Notes: generated by a model not told the origin, from the sequence alone. A stretch of 64,000 nt of DNA from Nitrospirota bacterium (GCA_030645475.1 JAUSMA010000058.1:1-64000); one strand, 5' to 3'; numbered from the stretch's first letter, positions 43,329 to 53,251 are shown. Numbers and translations: made by a program.

Positions 43329-43412
43329 CTCCGAAACCGTAAAGACCTGTTTCGGAGGAGTAGGCTGAGAGAAGAGATCAGGGAAACCGGGAGAGCTCGT
43401 GGTGAGACTCCT

Positions 43413-44192
43413 TTAATCGATGATGCGAATGCGTTCGATCGAGAGGGCCTTCCCGAGGCGCGCATCAAGCTCGATCAGAACCGCACAAAAAACGGAGGGT
43501 CCTGAGGCCACTTCGAAGCGCCGCGGCATCCCAGTCAGAAACTTTTCGATCGCCAATTCTTTCTTTACCCCAATCACGGAATGGAGAGGGCCGGTCATGC
43601 CGATGTCCGTCATATAGGCCGTCCCCTTCGGGAAAATCTGATCGTCAGCCGTTTGCACATGCGTATGGGTCCCGACCACGGCCACGACCTCGCCGTCCAG
43701 ATAATGTCCCATCGCCATTTTTTCAGATGTGGCCTCTGCATGCATATCGACAATCACAGCAGCCACTCGCTTCTTCAATCCGGCCAGCTCTTTTTTTGCG
43801 ACCTGAAACGGGCAATCCAACGTCGGCATATAGGCCCGACCCATCAGCTGCATGACGCCTAACTGCTCCCCACCGGCCGATTCGACCACCACACTGCCAT
43901 ACCCCGGCACACCGCTCGGATAATTGGCAGGCCGAAGCAGGCGCGGCTCACGGGGAAAATAGTCGAGAATTTCCTTCTTATCCCAGGCATGATTCCCGGT
44001 CGTGATGACCGCAAGGCCGAGCTCGAACAACTCTTCAGCCAAATCAGGCGTGATGCCAAATCCGGCGGCCGCGTTTTCACCATTACCAATAACAATGTCA
44101 ATCTGCCGCTGAGCGACCAGTCTGGGAACGGCCCGGGCCACCGCACGGCGCCCGGGTTCTCCAAAGATATCGCCGATGAAGAGAACCTTCAC
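43413..44192 (-). CDS. ymdB: YmdB-type metallophosphoesterase
   Basis: A 259-residue protein of the TIGR00282 family. KVLFIGDIFGEPGRRAV, GNGENAAAGFGI, TTGNHAWDKKEI, VDMHAEATSEKMAMGHYLDG and GTHTHVQTADDQIFP give the dimetal phosphodiesterase site. In Bacillus YmdB hydrolyses 2',3'- and 3',5'-cyclic nucleotides and affects biofilm and RNA decay. The ATG overlaps the rny stop by 4 bp, the conserved rny-ymdB pair. Confidence 0.95.
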   Translation of the reverse strand: MKVLFIGDIFGEPGRRAVARAVPRLVAQRQIDIVIGNGENAAAGFGITPDLAEELFELGLAVITTGNHAWDKKEILDYFPREPRLLRPANYPSGVPGYGSVVVESAGGEQLGVMQLMGRAYMPTLDCPFQVAKKELAGLKKRVAAVIVDMHAEATSEKMAMGHYLDGEVVAVVGTHTHVQTADDQIFPKGTAYMTDIGMTGPLHSVIGVKKELAIEKFLTGMPRRFEVASGPSVFCAVLIELDARLGKALSIERIRIID

Positions 44193-45766
44193 TTCGCATA
44201 CTCCACATACCGGCTCTCTCGAATGACCGTCACCCGAATTGTGCCTGGATAGGTCAACTCCTGCTCGATCTTCTTCGCCAGGTCCCGCGACAGCTGGAAC
44301 GACTCGGCATCTGTAATATCTTCCTGTCGAACGATGACGCGAATCTCCCGGCCTGCCTGGATGGCATAGGCTTTCTGCACCCCTTTGATCGTCGTGGCAA
44401 GCGACTCCAACTTCTCCAACCGCTTCACGTAGGTCTCCAAGGCCTCACGTCTCGCCCCAGGTCTGGCGGCAGACAACGCTTCGGCTGCAGCCACCAAGAC
44501 GGACTCGGGACAGATCGGCTCCACTTGTTCGTGGTGCCCTGCGATGGCATTGATAATCTTCTCACTCTCGCCATACTTCTTGGCGATCTCGGCGCCCAAC
44601 ATGGCATGGGGGCCCTCTTCTTCATGACTGACGGCTTTCCCGATATCGTGGAGCAGCGCCCCTCGTCTTGCCAACTTCACATCGAGCCCGAGCTCCGACG
44701 CCATGATGCCGCAGATATAAGCCGCTTCACGCGCATGGTAGAGATTGTTCTGTCCATAACTCGTCCGGTATTTGAGCCGACCAAGCACTTTGATCAACTC
44801 AGGATGAAAGTCAGAGAGGCCTAACTCAAAAATGATTTTCTCGGCCTCTTCATACATGAGCTTATCGATATCGACTTTGACCTTCTCAACGATCTCCTCG
44901 ATCCGCGTCGGATGGATGCGCCCGTCATGCATGAGCCGTTCGAGCGACACCTTGGCGATCTCCCGACGCAACGGATCGAAACCGGAGATAATCACCGCTT
45001 CGGGGGTCTCATCGATGATTAAGTCGATTCCCGTCGCAGCTTCGATCGCACGAATATTGCGCCCTTCCCGTCCAATGATCCGCCCCTTCATCGCGTCGTT
45101 CGGGATCTGGACCACGGAAATCGTGGACTCGGACACGTAATCACGCACCACCCGTTGGATTGAGCAGGTAATGATCTCGCGTGCTTCCCGTTCCGCATTC
45201 TCCCGGGCCTCTTCTAAGATCCGCTTCGCAAGCCCAACAGCTTCCAGCCGAGCCTGACTTTCCATTTCATGAATGAGCTGCTTCTTCGCTTCGTCGGACG
45301 TCATTCCTGCGACACGTTCCAGTGCCTCACAATGTTCCTTCTCCGCTCGAGCACAAGCCGATTCTTTCACTGTCAGCTTTTCTTCCCGTTTCACCAGCTC
45401 CAGATCTCGTTTCTGCGTATCGCCTTCTCGCTTGTCGATCGCACTGATTCGTTTCTCGATGGTTTCATCGCGCTGAATCAAACGTTTTTCGACAACGGCG
45501 AGCTCGGCCATCTTGGCCTTCTGCTCTTTCTCGAGTTCCGATTTCGACTGCAGCAGAAGATCTTTCGCTTCCAGCTTGGCTTCTTTGACAATATTGTCCG
45601 CCTCCCGCTGGGCATTCTGCACAGACTGGCGGGCTTGCTCCTCTTCTTGCGCCTTCTTCGTAGCGCCAGAAGAACGACGAATCAGTTCGAAAAGCCCGAT
45701 TCCGAGCAATCCTCCAACGAGTCCTGTCAACAGATAGGCAAAAATTGAAGTAGTAATTTGACTCAC
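44189..45766 (-). CDS. rny: Ribonuclease Y
   Basis: A 525-residue endoribonuclease: N-terminal membrane helix (about 7-26), long coiled coil (about 30-190), KH domain (QIPNDAMKGRIIGREGRNIRAIEAATG, near 215-275) and HD domain (GALLHDIGKAVSHEEEGPH, near 350). RNase Y starts mRNA decay at the membrane. Full family length. The leader contains a 7-bp stem (45782-45814) and the ATG has a GGGGGTGAG site. It is coupled to ymdB. Confidence 0.97.
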   Translation of the reverse strand: MSQITTSIFAYLLTGLVGGLLGIGLFELIRRSSGATKKAQEEEQARQSVQNAQREADNIVKEAKLEAKDLLLQSKSELEKEQKAKMAELAVVEKRLIQRDETIEKRISAIDKREGDTQKRDLELVKREEKLTVKESACARAEKEHCEALERVAGMTSDEAKKQLIHEMESQARLEAVGLAKRILEEARENAEREAREIITCSIQRVVRDYVSESTISVVQIPNDAMKGRIIGREGRNIRAIEAATGIDLIIDETPEAVIISGFDPLRREIAKVSLERLMHDGRIHPTRIEEIVEKVKVDIDKLMYEEAEKIIFELGLSDFHPELIKVLGRLKYRTSYGQNNLYHAREAAYICGIMASELGLDVKLARRGALLHDIGKAVSHEEEGPHAMLGAEIAKKYGESEKIINAIAGHHEQVEPICPESVLVAAAEALSAARPGARREALETYVKRLEKLESLATTIKGVQKAYAIQAGREIRVIVRQEDITDAESFQLSRDLAKKIEQELTYPGTIRVTVIRESRYVEYAK

Positions 45767-46345
45767 CCCCCTACAGTCCCGAGACGAGAAACACCCGGCT
45801 TCTCAGCCTCGTCTTGATACAAGGTTGGTCGACGGTTCTATCTTGATGTGGGGGCGCAGTGGAAGATTAGCTGAACGGAAGAGGATAGCCCAACACGCGG
45901 TCTACAGATTCACTCCGAGAACGGACTCCACGGGGATGAAGATCTTGATGGCTTGAGCGAACGAGTACGTCCCGTGCCGGACAGATTCCACGAGGTTCCG
46001 CTACGTCGCCATCCCCTCATCCGCTTGAGAGGATCGAGTGCGCGAACGGGAAGCAGCCGAAGACTCCCTCCATGCACCGCACTGCCAGACGGCAGCAGGA
46101 ACTCCATGAATTTGCCCAACATTTCGAGGAGGCGATACATGAGGAGGACGAACCCTTGCACAGATTCTACTTGTCTCAATTTCACCAGCATCAAGAACCC
46201 ACATCTATTCCGCGGCGACTGCATCATCTTCCCGGATCACTAAACCGGTTTGAGCGTGACCTGATTGTATCCCTACCGTCAACTCCACTACATCCCAACA
46301 GCACAATTCACGATATCAAAGGGGGTTACCCTTTGCAAGTTGAAT
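45767..46345 (-). other. Structured zapA-rny spacer, possible small RNA
   Basis: This is the largest gap in the window (579 bp). Frames here lack domains and look like chance. Read on the minus strand it can form hairpins: one with outer arms GTGCG (near 46083) and CGCAC (near 46040) and inner GGGA/TCCC, and one ahead of rny (45782-45814). The region 3' of zapA is the usual site of 6S RNA (ssrS) in many bacteria. I could not confirm the 6S central bubble by eye, so this is a location-based suggestion. Confidence 0.3.
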
Positions 46346-46642
46346 CTAGCGAAAGAGCGAGGTTGGCACCTGCTCCTCGATTGATTCCATGAGCGACGTC
46401 ATCCGCCGCTCGACATCCGCATCACCCTGCGCACGCTTCCGTTCAACTTCGAACAACTGATGGGCCAGGTTGATCGCCGTCAACACGGCGAGCTTCGACG
46501 GAGTCGTCGTATTCATTCCCTCCGCGAGACTACGCATCTGGCTATCGACAAAACTCGCGAGCCGCCGAATATACCCCTCGTCCGCCTCCCCGCGGATCGC
46601 AAACCGTTGGCCATAGATTTCCACGTCAATGGTCTTCGTCAA
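46346..46642 (-). CDS. zapA: Cell division protein ZapA
   Basis: A 98-residue ZapA: TIDVEIYGQRFAIRGEADEGYIRRLASFVDSQMRSLAEG at the N-terminus, then LAVLTAINLAHQLFEVERKR and a C-terminal coiled coil. ZapA bundles FtsZ filaments at the division site. The start is TTG 46642, seven bases after GGAGG; it overlaps the upstream coiled-coil gene by 17 bp, which implies coupling. Confidence 0.93.
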   Translation of the reverse strand: MTKTIDVEIYGQRFAIRGEADEGYIRRLASFVDSQMRSLAEGMNTTTPSKLAVLTAINLAHQLFEVERKRAQGDADVERRMTSLMESIEEQVPTSLFR

Positions 46643-46889
46643 GGGCCACCTCCTTGCGTTCTTCAAAGCACTCCAACAACTCAACGTCGCCGAGGACTTT
46701 TTCGATGCGGGACTTGATATCGATACGCTCTTGCTCCCAGCGCCGATTCGAATCATCCTTCTCCGCAAGTCGCTGCCGAACAACCTTTAACTCTTCTTCA
46801 GCAGCCGCATTCTTCTTCTTCAATTCTTGGATCAGCTTCACAAGGTCTTTAATACGGTCTTCAAGCGCGTCCAATCGATCGAGTGCCAT
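46626..46889 (-). CDS. ZapB-like coiled-coil division protein
   Basis: An 87-residue protein that is almost wholly coiled coil (about 1-75): LDALEDRIKDLVKLIQELKKKNAAAEEELKVVRQRL. Size, composition and position directly before zapA match ZapB-type proteins that bridge ZapA to other division factors. The acidic C-terminus ends DEDH. The ATG follows GGAGGGG. Assignment rests on context, as coiled coils carry little family signal. Confidence 0.8.
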   Translation of the reverse strand: MALDRLDALEDRIKDLVKLIQELKKKNAAAEEELKVVRQRLAEKDDSNRRWEQERIDIKSRIEKVLGDVELLECFEERKEVALDEDH

Positions 46890-46973
46890 TCCCTCAGTCC
46901 CCTCCTTAAAAGTAGCCCCTACAGGTTGTGGCGCACTATAGAAACTTGTCTAAATCTTGTCAAGAAACGGCAC

Positions 46974-49247
46974 CTAGGAAGCCCTGCCCAGCCGGGCATA
47001 TTCTCGATAACTCCGCAGAACACGCTTCACATACTGCCGCGTCTCCTGATAGGGGATCAATTCAACGAATTCATCCTGACTTCGCCCACGGTGCAGCGCA
47101 ATCCAATTTCCAACCGCGATCGGTCCGGCATTGTATGAGGCAATCGTATAGGCAACGTTCCCGGAAAACTGTTCGAGCAGTTGTTCGACGTAACGAACAC
47201 CAAGGCGAATGTTCGTCTCTTGGTCAAAGAGGTCATCCCGTCCGACTGCGGGAAGTCCAAGTCGCTGGGCAACAGTATTTGCCGTACCCGGCATCACTTG
47301 CATCAAGCCGATCGCGCCAACCCGCGATACCGCCCGCCAATCGTACTGACTTTCCTCTCGTATGATCGCCGCCACCAGATAAGGATCGACGCCTTTGGCT
47401 CCCTGCCCCTTGATCGTAGGCAGAAGACCTGTCGGATAGGCCACCTGCCACAGCGATGGATCGACAGCGCCTCCAGTCCGCTCCAGCTTATCCCTGAACC
47501 GGGCCCGTGCGAGTCGGAGGGCATGGTGATAGGCACCTGCCTCGTTCAACAATGTCGATAGCACCATGAGAAGGTCAGGATCTCGACTATAGCGATCCGT
47601 CAATCCCGCCAATTCTCGCGCGGCATCCGAGTCCAGCCCCAACGTCTTCAGCTCGATGGCGCGTCGATAGGCAGGCTGCTGCTCGATTTCTGCCCTGGCA
47701 GACACCGAACGTGCGGCCTCACCACCTCCAGACCTGCCGCCGTCTACCGAAACGGCGGCCACGACTGATTCTGCGGCAGGAGAATCCGGCGACGGAATGT
47801 CGATCCGCTCGCGAGCCAGTTGGCAATAATAGGTATAGACGTATCGTTGGCAGAGCCTCACGTAGGCATCGCGAGCTTGAGGCTGCTGGCTCAGTTCAGC
47901 CGCCCGCCCCATCCAATAGAGCGCCTGCGGCTCGAAATCGCCGTCGTGCTGATCCACGAGCGCATGCAACTGGTCTGACGCCTCACGATAGCGCGCCATC
48001 CGGTAATACCCCCAGCCTACACGCCACTGCCCCTCGGCTCGCTGAGACGCCGGCTCGCCAGCCTTTGCCACCTGCCGATATCTCGCGATCGCGTCGTCGA
48101 AGCGGCCCTGATCTTCCAGCCAAATTCCGGCGAAGAGCGTGATCTGGCCTTTCTGCTCTGCGGATAACGACGCGGACATGGTCCGCGCAAGATCGAGCAA
48201 TTTATCACCCAGGCCTTGGCGAAGATAGACGCGTGCGAGCCACACGGAGGCTTCGGACGATTCAGCCGCGCCATCTTTCACCAGCGCACGAAACGTCTCT
48301 CGGGCTTGGTCGTACTGCTTCAGCCGAACCTGTGCAATCCCAAGCTTCAGCTTCGCTTCGGTGCGAAGCGGCGACTGAGGATCAGCTGCAAGAAACTTTC
48401 GAAGCTCCTCGATCGCCTCGGCATGGAACGCTTGCCCAAGATACACCTGCGCCCGAGCGAGCCGCTCGTTCGACTGAACGACCCAAGGCTCGCCACCTAG
48501 ATTCGACGCCAACAGCGCCTCCGCCTCTTTCGCTTCTCCACTGGCTGCAAACCGGGTCCACAACTGCGTAAGGGTTTCACGACCCTCGGCGATATTATTC
48601 TCTCGCAACTGACAAGCGCCTTGCCGGAGCAACGCCTGGGGAGTCTCCAATTCCTTCACGCTCATCGCCACTGCTTTAGAAATCCAGGCCGTCGCTTCGT
48701 GACAACTCGAGGCCTGATACCACGCTTCTCCGGCCCGATAGGCGGCCTTCACCAACAACGGCGAGTCCGATGCAGTCAGGGAAAGGGTTTCAAACATCGC
48801 TGCTGCGGGTTTGGCGTCTCCAAGATTCAGCAACGCCTCTCCGATCCATAGCCGGATATAGTCGTCCAACATCGGGACGTCTCGCTGTGCCGCGCGGAGA
48901 AACTGCATGGCTACGGCAGGATTTCGCTCAAGAAGCAGCACACCGGATAACAATCCTGCGCGCTTCGCCCAGATCGTGGCAGGGAACCGCTCCATCAGCT
49001 GCTGGAGCCGCTCAAGCTTCAGCAACACCACTTGTTCTTTGTTCAGGACCTTACCGAGCCGTTCCTTCGGCAGCGCGGCTGCGTGGAAGCATTCTTCTGC
49101 ACCCTCACAGACTGCACCGTCACTCACTGCCGACTGAGAGACCGGACCGGCAAATGCCTGGCCCGAGGGCAGCGCAACCCCCCAGAGGCCAAGGCTCGCG
49201 ACAAGGAATAGATTTCGTATAGTCAATTGATATGTACCGGTGCGCAC
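46974..49247 (-). CDS. Slt70-type soluble lytic transglycosylase with TPR repeats
   Basis: A 757-residue periplasmic enzyme. I start at GTG 49247, six bases after GAGGGGGG; a longer frame to 49361 would leave one base between divergent genes. The signal peptide (about 9-33) ends AFA. A long superhelix of TPR-like units follows (about 60-590; AIEELRKFLAADPQSPLRTEAKLKLGIA), then the SLT domain: EESQYDWRAVSRVGAIGLMQVMPGTA, whose first Glu is catalytic, and YNAGPIAVGNW. It cleaves peptidoglycan glycan strands with 1,6-anhydro ends. Confidence 0.93.
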   Translation of the reverse strand: MRTGTYQLTIRNLFLVASLGLWGVALPSGQAFAGPVSQSAVSDGAVCEGAEECFHAAALPKERLGKVLNKEQVVLLKLERLQQLMERFPATIWAKRAGLLSGVLLLERNPAVAMQFLRAAQRDVPMLDDYIRLWIGEALLNLGDAKPAAAMFETLSLTASDSPLLVKAAYRAGEAWYQASSCHEATAWISKAVAMSVKELETPQALLRQGACQLRENNIAEGRETLTQLWTRFAASGEAKEAEALLASNLGGEPWVVQSNERLARAQVYLGQAFHAEAIEELRKFLAADPQSPLRTEAKLKLGIAQVRLKQYDQARETFRALVKDGAAESSEASVWLARVYLRQGLGDKLLDLARTMSASLSAEQKGQITLFAGIWLEDQGRFDDAIARYRQVAKAGEPASQRAEGQWRVGWGYYRMARYREASDQLHALVDQHDGDFEPQALYWMGRAAELSQQPQARDAYVRLCQRYVYTYYCQLARERIDIPSPDSPAAESVVAAVSVDGGRSGGGEAARSVSARAEIEQQPAYRRAIELKTLGLDSDAARELAGLTDRYSRDPDLLMVLSTLLNEAGAYHHALRLARARFRDKLERTGGAVDPSLWQVAYPTGLLPTIKGQGAKGVDPYLVAAIIREESQYDWRAVSRVGAIGLMQVMPGTANTVAQRLGLPAVGRDDLFDQETNIRLGVRYVEQLLEQFSGNVAYTIASYNAGPIAVGNWIALHRGRSQDEFVELIPYQETRQYVKRVLRSYREYARLGRAS

Positions 49248-49362
49248 GCGTGGCCCCCCTCGACTCCTATCATATATAACAGCGTCCTTATCCCCGTTGC
49301 CAGCAGAGCCATCTGAACCCTCTACCTTGTTCCACTTTTTAAGGCTATGGTAGGGTGCCATT

Positions 49363-50469
49363 ATGCAGCATGAGAATCACGCCCTCCCATCGAGTCCCGC
49401 TCCGACCAATCTCTTGTCGCTGACAGAAGAAGGTCTCAGTCGGCTCCTGCAGCCATTCGGATGGCCCCGATACCGAACTGGTCAGATTCTCCGCTGGCTC
49501 TATCAACGACGCGCCCGCAGCATCACGCAGATGACCGATCTCTCCCAGAACGATCGAGAACAACTGGCCGAGGTCGCTACAATTTCGCGCACGCAAGACT
49601 GCACCGTGCTTGAATCGACCGACCATACGCGCAAGCTTCTACTCACATTGGACGATGCACTCCGCATCGAAACGGTGCTCATTCCCGACGAGGATCGACT
49701 CACGCTCTGCGTCTCGACCCAAGTGGGCTGCATGCTAGATTGTGGTTTCTGCCTAACCGGCACCATGGGACTGAAGCGAAACCTCAAGGCACATGAGATC
49801 GTCGATCAGGTGCTGACGTCTCAGGACCATTTGACCGGCACCGAACGCCTGACCAATCTCGTCTTCATGGGCATGGGGGAGCCCCTTGCCAATATCGACG
49901 CGCTCTCCACCGCCATCCATTGCCTCACGAACAAGTCATGGGGGCTTGGCTGGTCGCCGCGCCGCATTACCGTGTCGACGGCAGGACTCGCCGCACGGTT
50001 GAAGGATGTGGCCGCGCTCGGGGTGAATCTCGCCATCTCATTGAACGGCACGACGGAAGAGCAACGCCAGCAATTGATGCCGGCGGCCAGCCAAATCGCC
50101 TCGCTCAAGACCCTCATGGCCGCCTGCCGGCGCTATCCGCTCGCCCCAACCAGACGACTAACGTTTGAATATGTGTTGCTCGCCGGCGTGAACGACCGCG
50201 ACGAGGACGCCCATCGCCTGGTGAAACTGCTCAAGGGTCTCCGCTGCAAGGTGAACCTGATTCCCTTTAATGAGTTTCCGGGCAATCCCTTCCGCCGGCC
50301 GACCGACCGGAACGTATTCGCATTTCAGGCGGTACTCACACATGGCGGCATTGACGCCTTCATCCGCAAGAGTCGCGGTCGTGATGTGCTGGGCGCCTGC
50401 GGTCAATTGGGCAATCTTTCACCCGAGTATGCAGGACGCGCCTTGACACAAATTGAACCCCGTTGCTAG
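49363..50469 (+). CDS. rlmN: RlmN dual-specificity rRNA/tRNA adenine-C2 methyltransferase
   Basis: A 368-residue radical SAM enzyme. CMLDCGFC (Cys123, 127, 130) binds the cluster, NLVFMGMGEPLAN is the SAM-binding GGEP-like motif, and GACGQL near residue 345 holds the second catalytic Cys that carries the methyl adduct. It methylates A2503 of 23S rRNA and A37 of some tRNAs. It is divergent from slt with about 115 bp between the chosen starts, and its 3' end is close to the M16 peptidase start. Confidence 0.96.
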   Translation: MQHENHALPSSPAPTNLLSLTEEGLSRLLQPFGWPRYRTGQILRWLYQRRARSITQMTDLSQNDREQLAEVATISRTQDCTVLESTDHTRKLLLTLDDALRIETVLIPDEDRLTLCVSTQVGCMLDCGFCLTGTMGLKRNLKAHEIVDQVLTSQDHLTGTERLTNLVFMGMGEPLANIDALSTAIHCLTNKSWGLGWSPRRITVSTAGLAARLKDVAALGVNLAISLNGTTEEQRQQLMPAASQIASLKTLMAACRRYPLAPTRRLTFEYVLLAGVNDRDEDAHRLVKLLKGLRCKVNLIPFNEFPGNPFRRPTDRNVFAFQAVLTHGGIDAFIRKSRGRDVLGACGQLGNLSPEYAGRALTQIEPRC

Positions 50470-50494
50470 CATGTGCTGTGCATTCCATCCAACT

Positions 50495-51880
50495 ATGACC
50501 TGGCCCTATTCCCGACACATGATGCAACTATTCTGGCTGATCGCCGCGAGCAGTCTCCTCTTCGCCTTCACATCGCCCGCCATCGCCACGGAGCCTCGAG
50601 AGTTCATCCTCTCCAATGGGATGAAAGTCCTCTTAGTCGAAGTGCCCAAAGCTCCGGTTGCGACCGTCCAAGTCTGGTACAAAGTGGGCTCACGCAACGA
50701 AGTCATGGGCCGTGCGGGCCTCTCCCACATGCTGGAACATATGATGTTCAAGGGTACCGCCAAATACCCGAAAGGCACCTTCTCCCGTCTCATTCGCAAG
50801 AACGGCGGCATGGATAACGCCTTCACGAGCCAGGACTTCACCGCCTATTTCGAGAATCTCGCAGCCGACCGCGTCGAACTGGCCCTGGAGCTTGAGGCTG
50901 ATCGCATGCAGGGGCTCGTACTCGAGATGAGCGAGTTGAAGACGGAGCGGGAGGTGGTGAAGGAAGAACGGCGTCTTCGCTCGGAGGACGATCCCCAAGG
51001 TGCACTCGTCGAAGCGCTCTTTGCCCAGGCCTATCTCAGCCATCCCTACCATTGGCCGGTCATCGGCTGGTTCGGCGATCTGGATGCGATGACCCTGGAC
51101 GACCTGCAGCGGCATTACGATACCTACTACTCGCCCAACAATGCGACCCTCGTCGTGGTGGGCGACATCAAGGCCGACAACCTGTTCCCTATCATCAAGC
51201 AACTGTTCGAGCCGATTCCACGAGGGCCGGAACCCAAACCCATCGCCACGATGGAATCGGAGCAAAAAGGTGAACGCCGTTTTCTGCTCAAGCGAGATGC
51301 CCAAGTCCCCTTCGTCATGATGGGTTATCGCGTGCCGAATTTTACGAGCGAAGACTCCTATGCCCTCGACATTCTAGACTCGATTCTCTCGCATGGAAAA
51401 AGTTCACGCCTCTACCAGAGCCTCGTGTACGAACAGAAGTCGTCGTTGGCCGTCGGGGCGGAATACAGCCTGCTCCAGACCGATCCAGGCCTTTTCTATT
51501 TTTACGCCCTCGTGAGCCCTGGCCAGAAACCTGAGATCGTCGAAGAAGCCCTTCATCGGGAGATCAAACGCCTCCAGACCGATCCACCGACAGAACTGGA
51601 GCTCCAACGGGCCAAGAACCAGGTTGAAGCCACCCATGTCTTCGAACAGGACTCTAACTTCCGGCATGCCATGCTGCTGGGGCAAGCGGAGTCCGTCGGC
51701 GCCGGCTGGCGAAAGATCGACCAATTTGTGGAACGGATCCGGGCCGTGACGGCGAAAGACATCCAACGTGTCGCCCGCCAATACTTGACGGAAGATAATC
51801 GGACCGTCGGCACGTTGATTCCGGTGCCGCCCAAACAACCAGAGGCACCAGCCACCGCCGCACAACAGGGACGACCCTAA
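50495..51880 (+). CDS. M16-family zinc peptidase, catalytic subunit
   Basis: A 461-residue secreted peptidase. A signal segment (about 10-32) precedes the M16 N-lobe with HMLEH (His78, Glu81, His82), the inverted zinc motif, and the downstream Glu in ELEADRMQ; the C-lobe includes GYRVPNFTSEDSYALDILDSIL and GKSSRLYQSLVYEQKSS. It pairs with the following gene. Several nearby ATGs and a TTG at 50453 are possible starts; no clear ribosome binding site decides. The M16 dimers degrade unfolded or imported peptides in the periplasm. Confidence 0.92.
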   Translation: MTWPYSRHMMQLFWLIAASSLLFAFTSPAIATEPREFILSNGMKVLLVEVPKAPVATVQVWYKVGSRNEVMGRAGLSHMLEHMMFKGTAKYPKGTFSRLIRKNGGMDNAFTSQDFTAYFENLAADRVELALELEADRMQGLVLEMSELKTEREVVKEERRLRSEDDPQGALVEALFAQAYLSHPYHWPVIGWFGDLDAMTLDDLQRHYDTYYSPNNATLVVVGDIKADNLFPIIKQLFEPIPRGPEPKPIATMESEQKGERRFLLKRDAQVPFVMMGYRVPNFTSEDSYALDILDSILSHGKSSRLYQSLVYEQKSSLAVGAEYSLLQTDPGLFYFYALVSPGQKPEIVEEALHREIKRLQTDPPTELELQRAKNQVEATHVFEQDSNFRHAMLLGQAESVGAGWRKIDQFVERIRAVTAKDIQRVARQYLTEDNRTVGTLIPVPPKQPEAPATAAQQGRP

Positions 51881-53251
51881 ATGATGTCGATGATCAGACA
51901 ATGGGCGACTGCGCTGTGGCGCCAGACAACCCTGGTTCTTGGGATGGGATGCTGCGCCATGCTCTGGGCATCGGGCGTCTCCGTCGCCGCCGAGATCGCC
52001 CCGACGAAGTTTGTGACCTCGAACGGGATCACCGTGCTGGTTCTGGAACAGCATTTTCTCCCCATCGTTGAGATCCATGCATTGATCAAAGCCGGCTCTG
52101 CGCAGGACCCTCCTGACAAAGCAGGACTCGCAAACCTCGTCGCCAGCCTCCTGGACGAAGGAACGACGACCCGGACGTCAAAACAGCAGGCAGAACAAAT
52201 CGACTTTGTCGGAGGAGCGCTGGAAGCCAAGGCCGCTGAGGACTTCACTACCGCCTCCGCCCGCGTCCTCAAGAAAGACGTCGACCTCGGCTTTACCCTG
52301 CTCGCCGACATGCTGCAACATCCCGCGTTCCATAAACAGGAGTTCGAACGGATTCGCACCCAGCTCCTGGGCGAGATGGCCAGCGACAACGACGACCCGG
52401 GCCATATCGCCATGAAAGCCTTCAACCAGCTGGTCTTCCACGGACACCCCTATCGCTGGCCCGTCACCGGCACGGAAGAGACGCTCAGCAAGATCACTCT
52501 CGCCGACGTACAGAGCTTTTATGGACGGGAATATTCTCCTTCCCAAGTTATCGTAACCGTCGTGGGCGACATCACCCTTGAACAAGCCACGGCATTGGTC
52601 CAGACCCACTTGGGTGCCTGGAAAAAAGTGGCCGTAACGGCACGGAATACGAAGAAGGCATCCCCCGTCGAACGCAGAACGGTTCAACTCATCGAGAAGG
52701 ACCTCTCCCAATCCACCATCGTACTTGGGCATGGAGGGCTTTCGCGCGCGCACCCGGACTTCTATTCTGTGACGGTCATGAATTACATCCTGGGAGCCGG
52801 TGGATTTTCCTCCCGCCTGATGGATTCGATTCGCGACAAGCAGGGGCTGGCCTATGGGATCATGAGCCACTTCGATGCCCGACTGATGCCCGGCTCGTTT
52901 TGGGTCAACCTTCAAACTAAAACAGAGACGACCAACCAAGCCATTACCGGGGTCTTGTCTGAAATCAAATCGATTCGTGACGCGCCGGTATCAGACCAGG
53001 AATTGGCTGAAGCCAAATCGTTCTTGGTCGGCAGCTTCCCACTCCGGCTCGATTCCACGGCAAAACTTGCGCAGGTGCTCGCCCAAGTGGAGTTCTACGG
53101 CCTGGGATTCGAATATTTTTCGGACTACCCGAAGTGGATAGAACGGGTCACGAAGGAAGACGTGCAGCGCGTCGCCAAACAATATTTGGACCCCAAGCGC
53201 TACGCCTTAGTCGTGGTGGGGAACCTCGCCAAAGCCAAAGTCAAAAACTAG
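51881..53251 (+). CDS. M16-family peptidase, non-catalytic subunit
   Basis: A 456-residue partner with signal peptide (about 1-37, cleavage after VAA). At the place of HxxEH it has LANLVASLLDEG, so zinc cannot bind. The R/Y pair that completes the partner's active site is present as GGFSSRLMDSIRDKQGLAYGI. Such heterodimers are typical of bacterial M16B. It starts at the base after the first subunit's stop, so the two are made together. Confidence 0.92.
   Translation: MMSMIRQWATALWRQTTLVLGMGCCAMLWASGVSVAAEIAPTKFVTSNGITVLVLEQHFLPIVEIHALIKAGSAQDPPDKAGLANLVASLLDEGTTTRTSKQQAEQIDFVGGALEAKAAEDFTTASARVLKKDVDLGFTLLADMLQHPAFHKQEFERIRTQLLGEMASDNDDPGHIAMKAFNQLVFHGHPYRWPVTGTEETLSKITLADVQSFYGREYSPSQVIVTVVGDITLEQATALVQTHLGAWKKVAVTARNTKKASPVERRTVQLIEKDLSQSTIVLGHGGLSRAHPDFYSVTVMNYILGAGGFSSRLMDSIRDKQGLAYGIMSHFDARLMPGSFWVNLQTKTETTNQAITGVLSEIKSIRDAPVSDQELAEAKSFLVGSFPLRLDSTAKLAQVLAQVEFYGLGFEYFSDYPKWIERVTKEDVQRVAKQYLDPKRYALVVVGNLAKAKVKN

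Noticed and set aside
45910-46227. 105-codon minus-strand frame in the zapA-rny spacer
   Set aside because: Very Arg/Ser/Leu-rich, with no family resemblance; competing frames of similar length exist, so a structured non-coding region is more likely.
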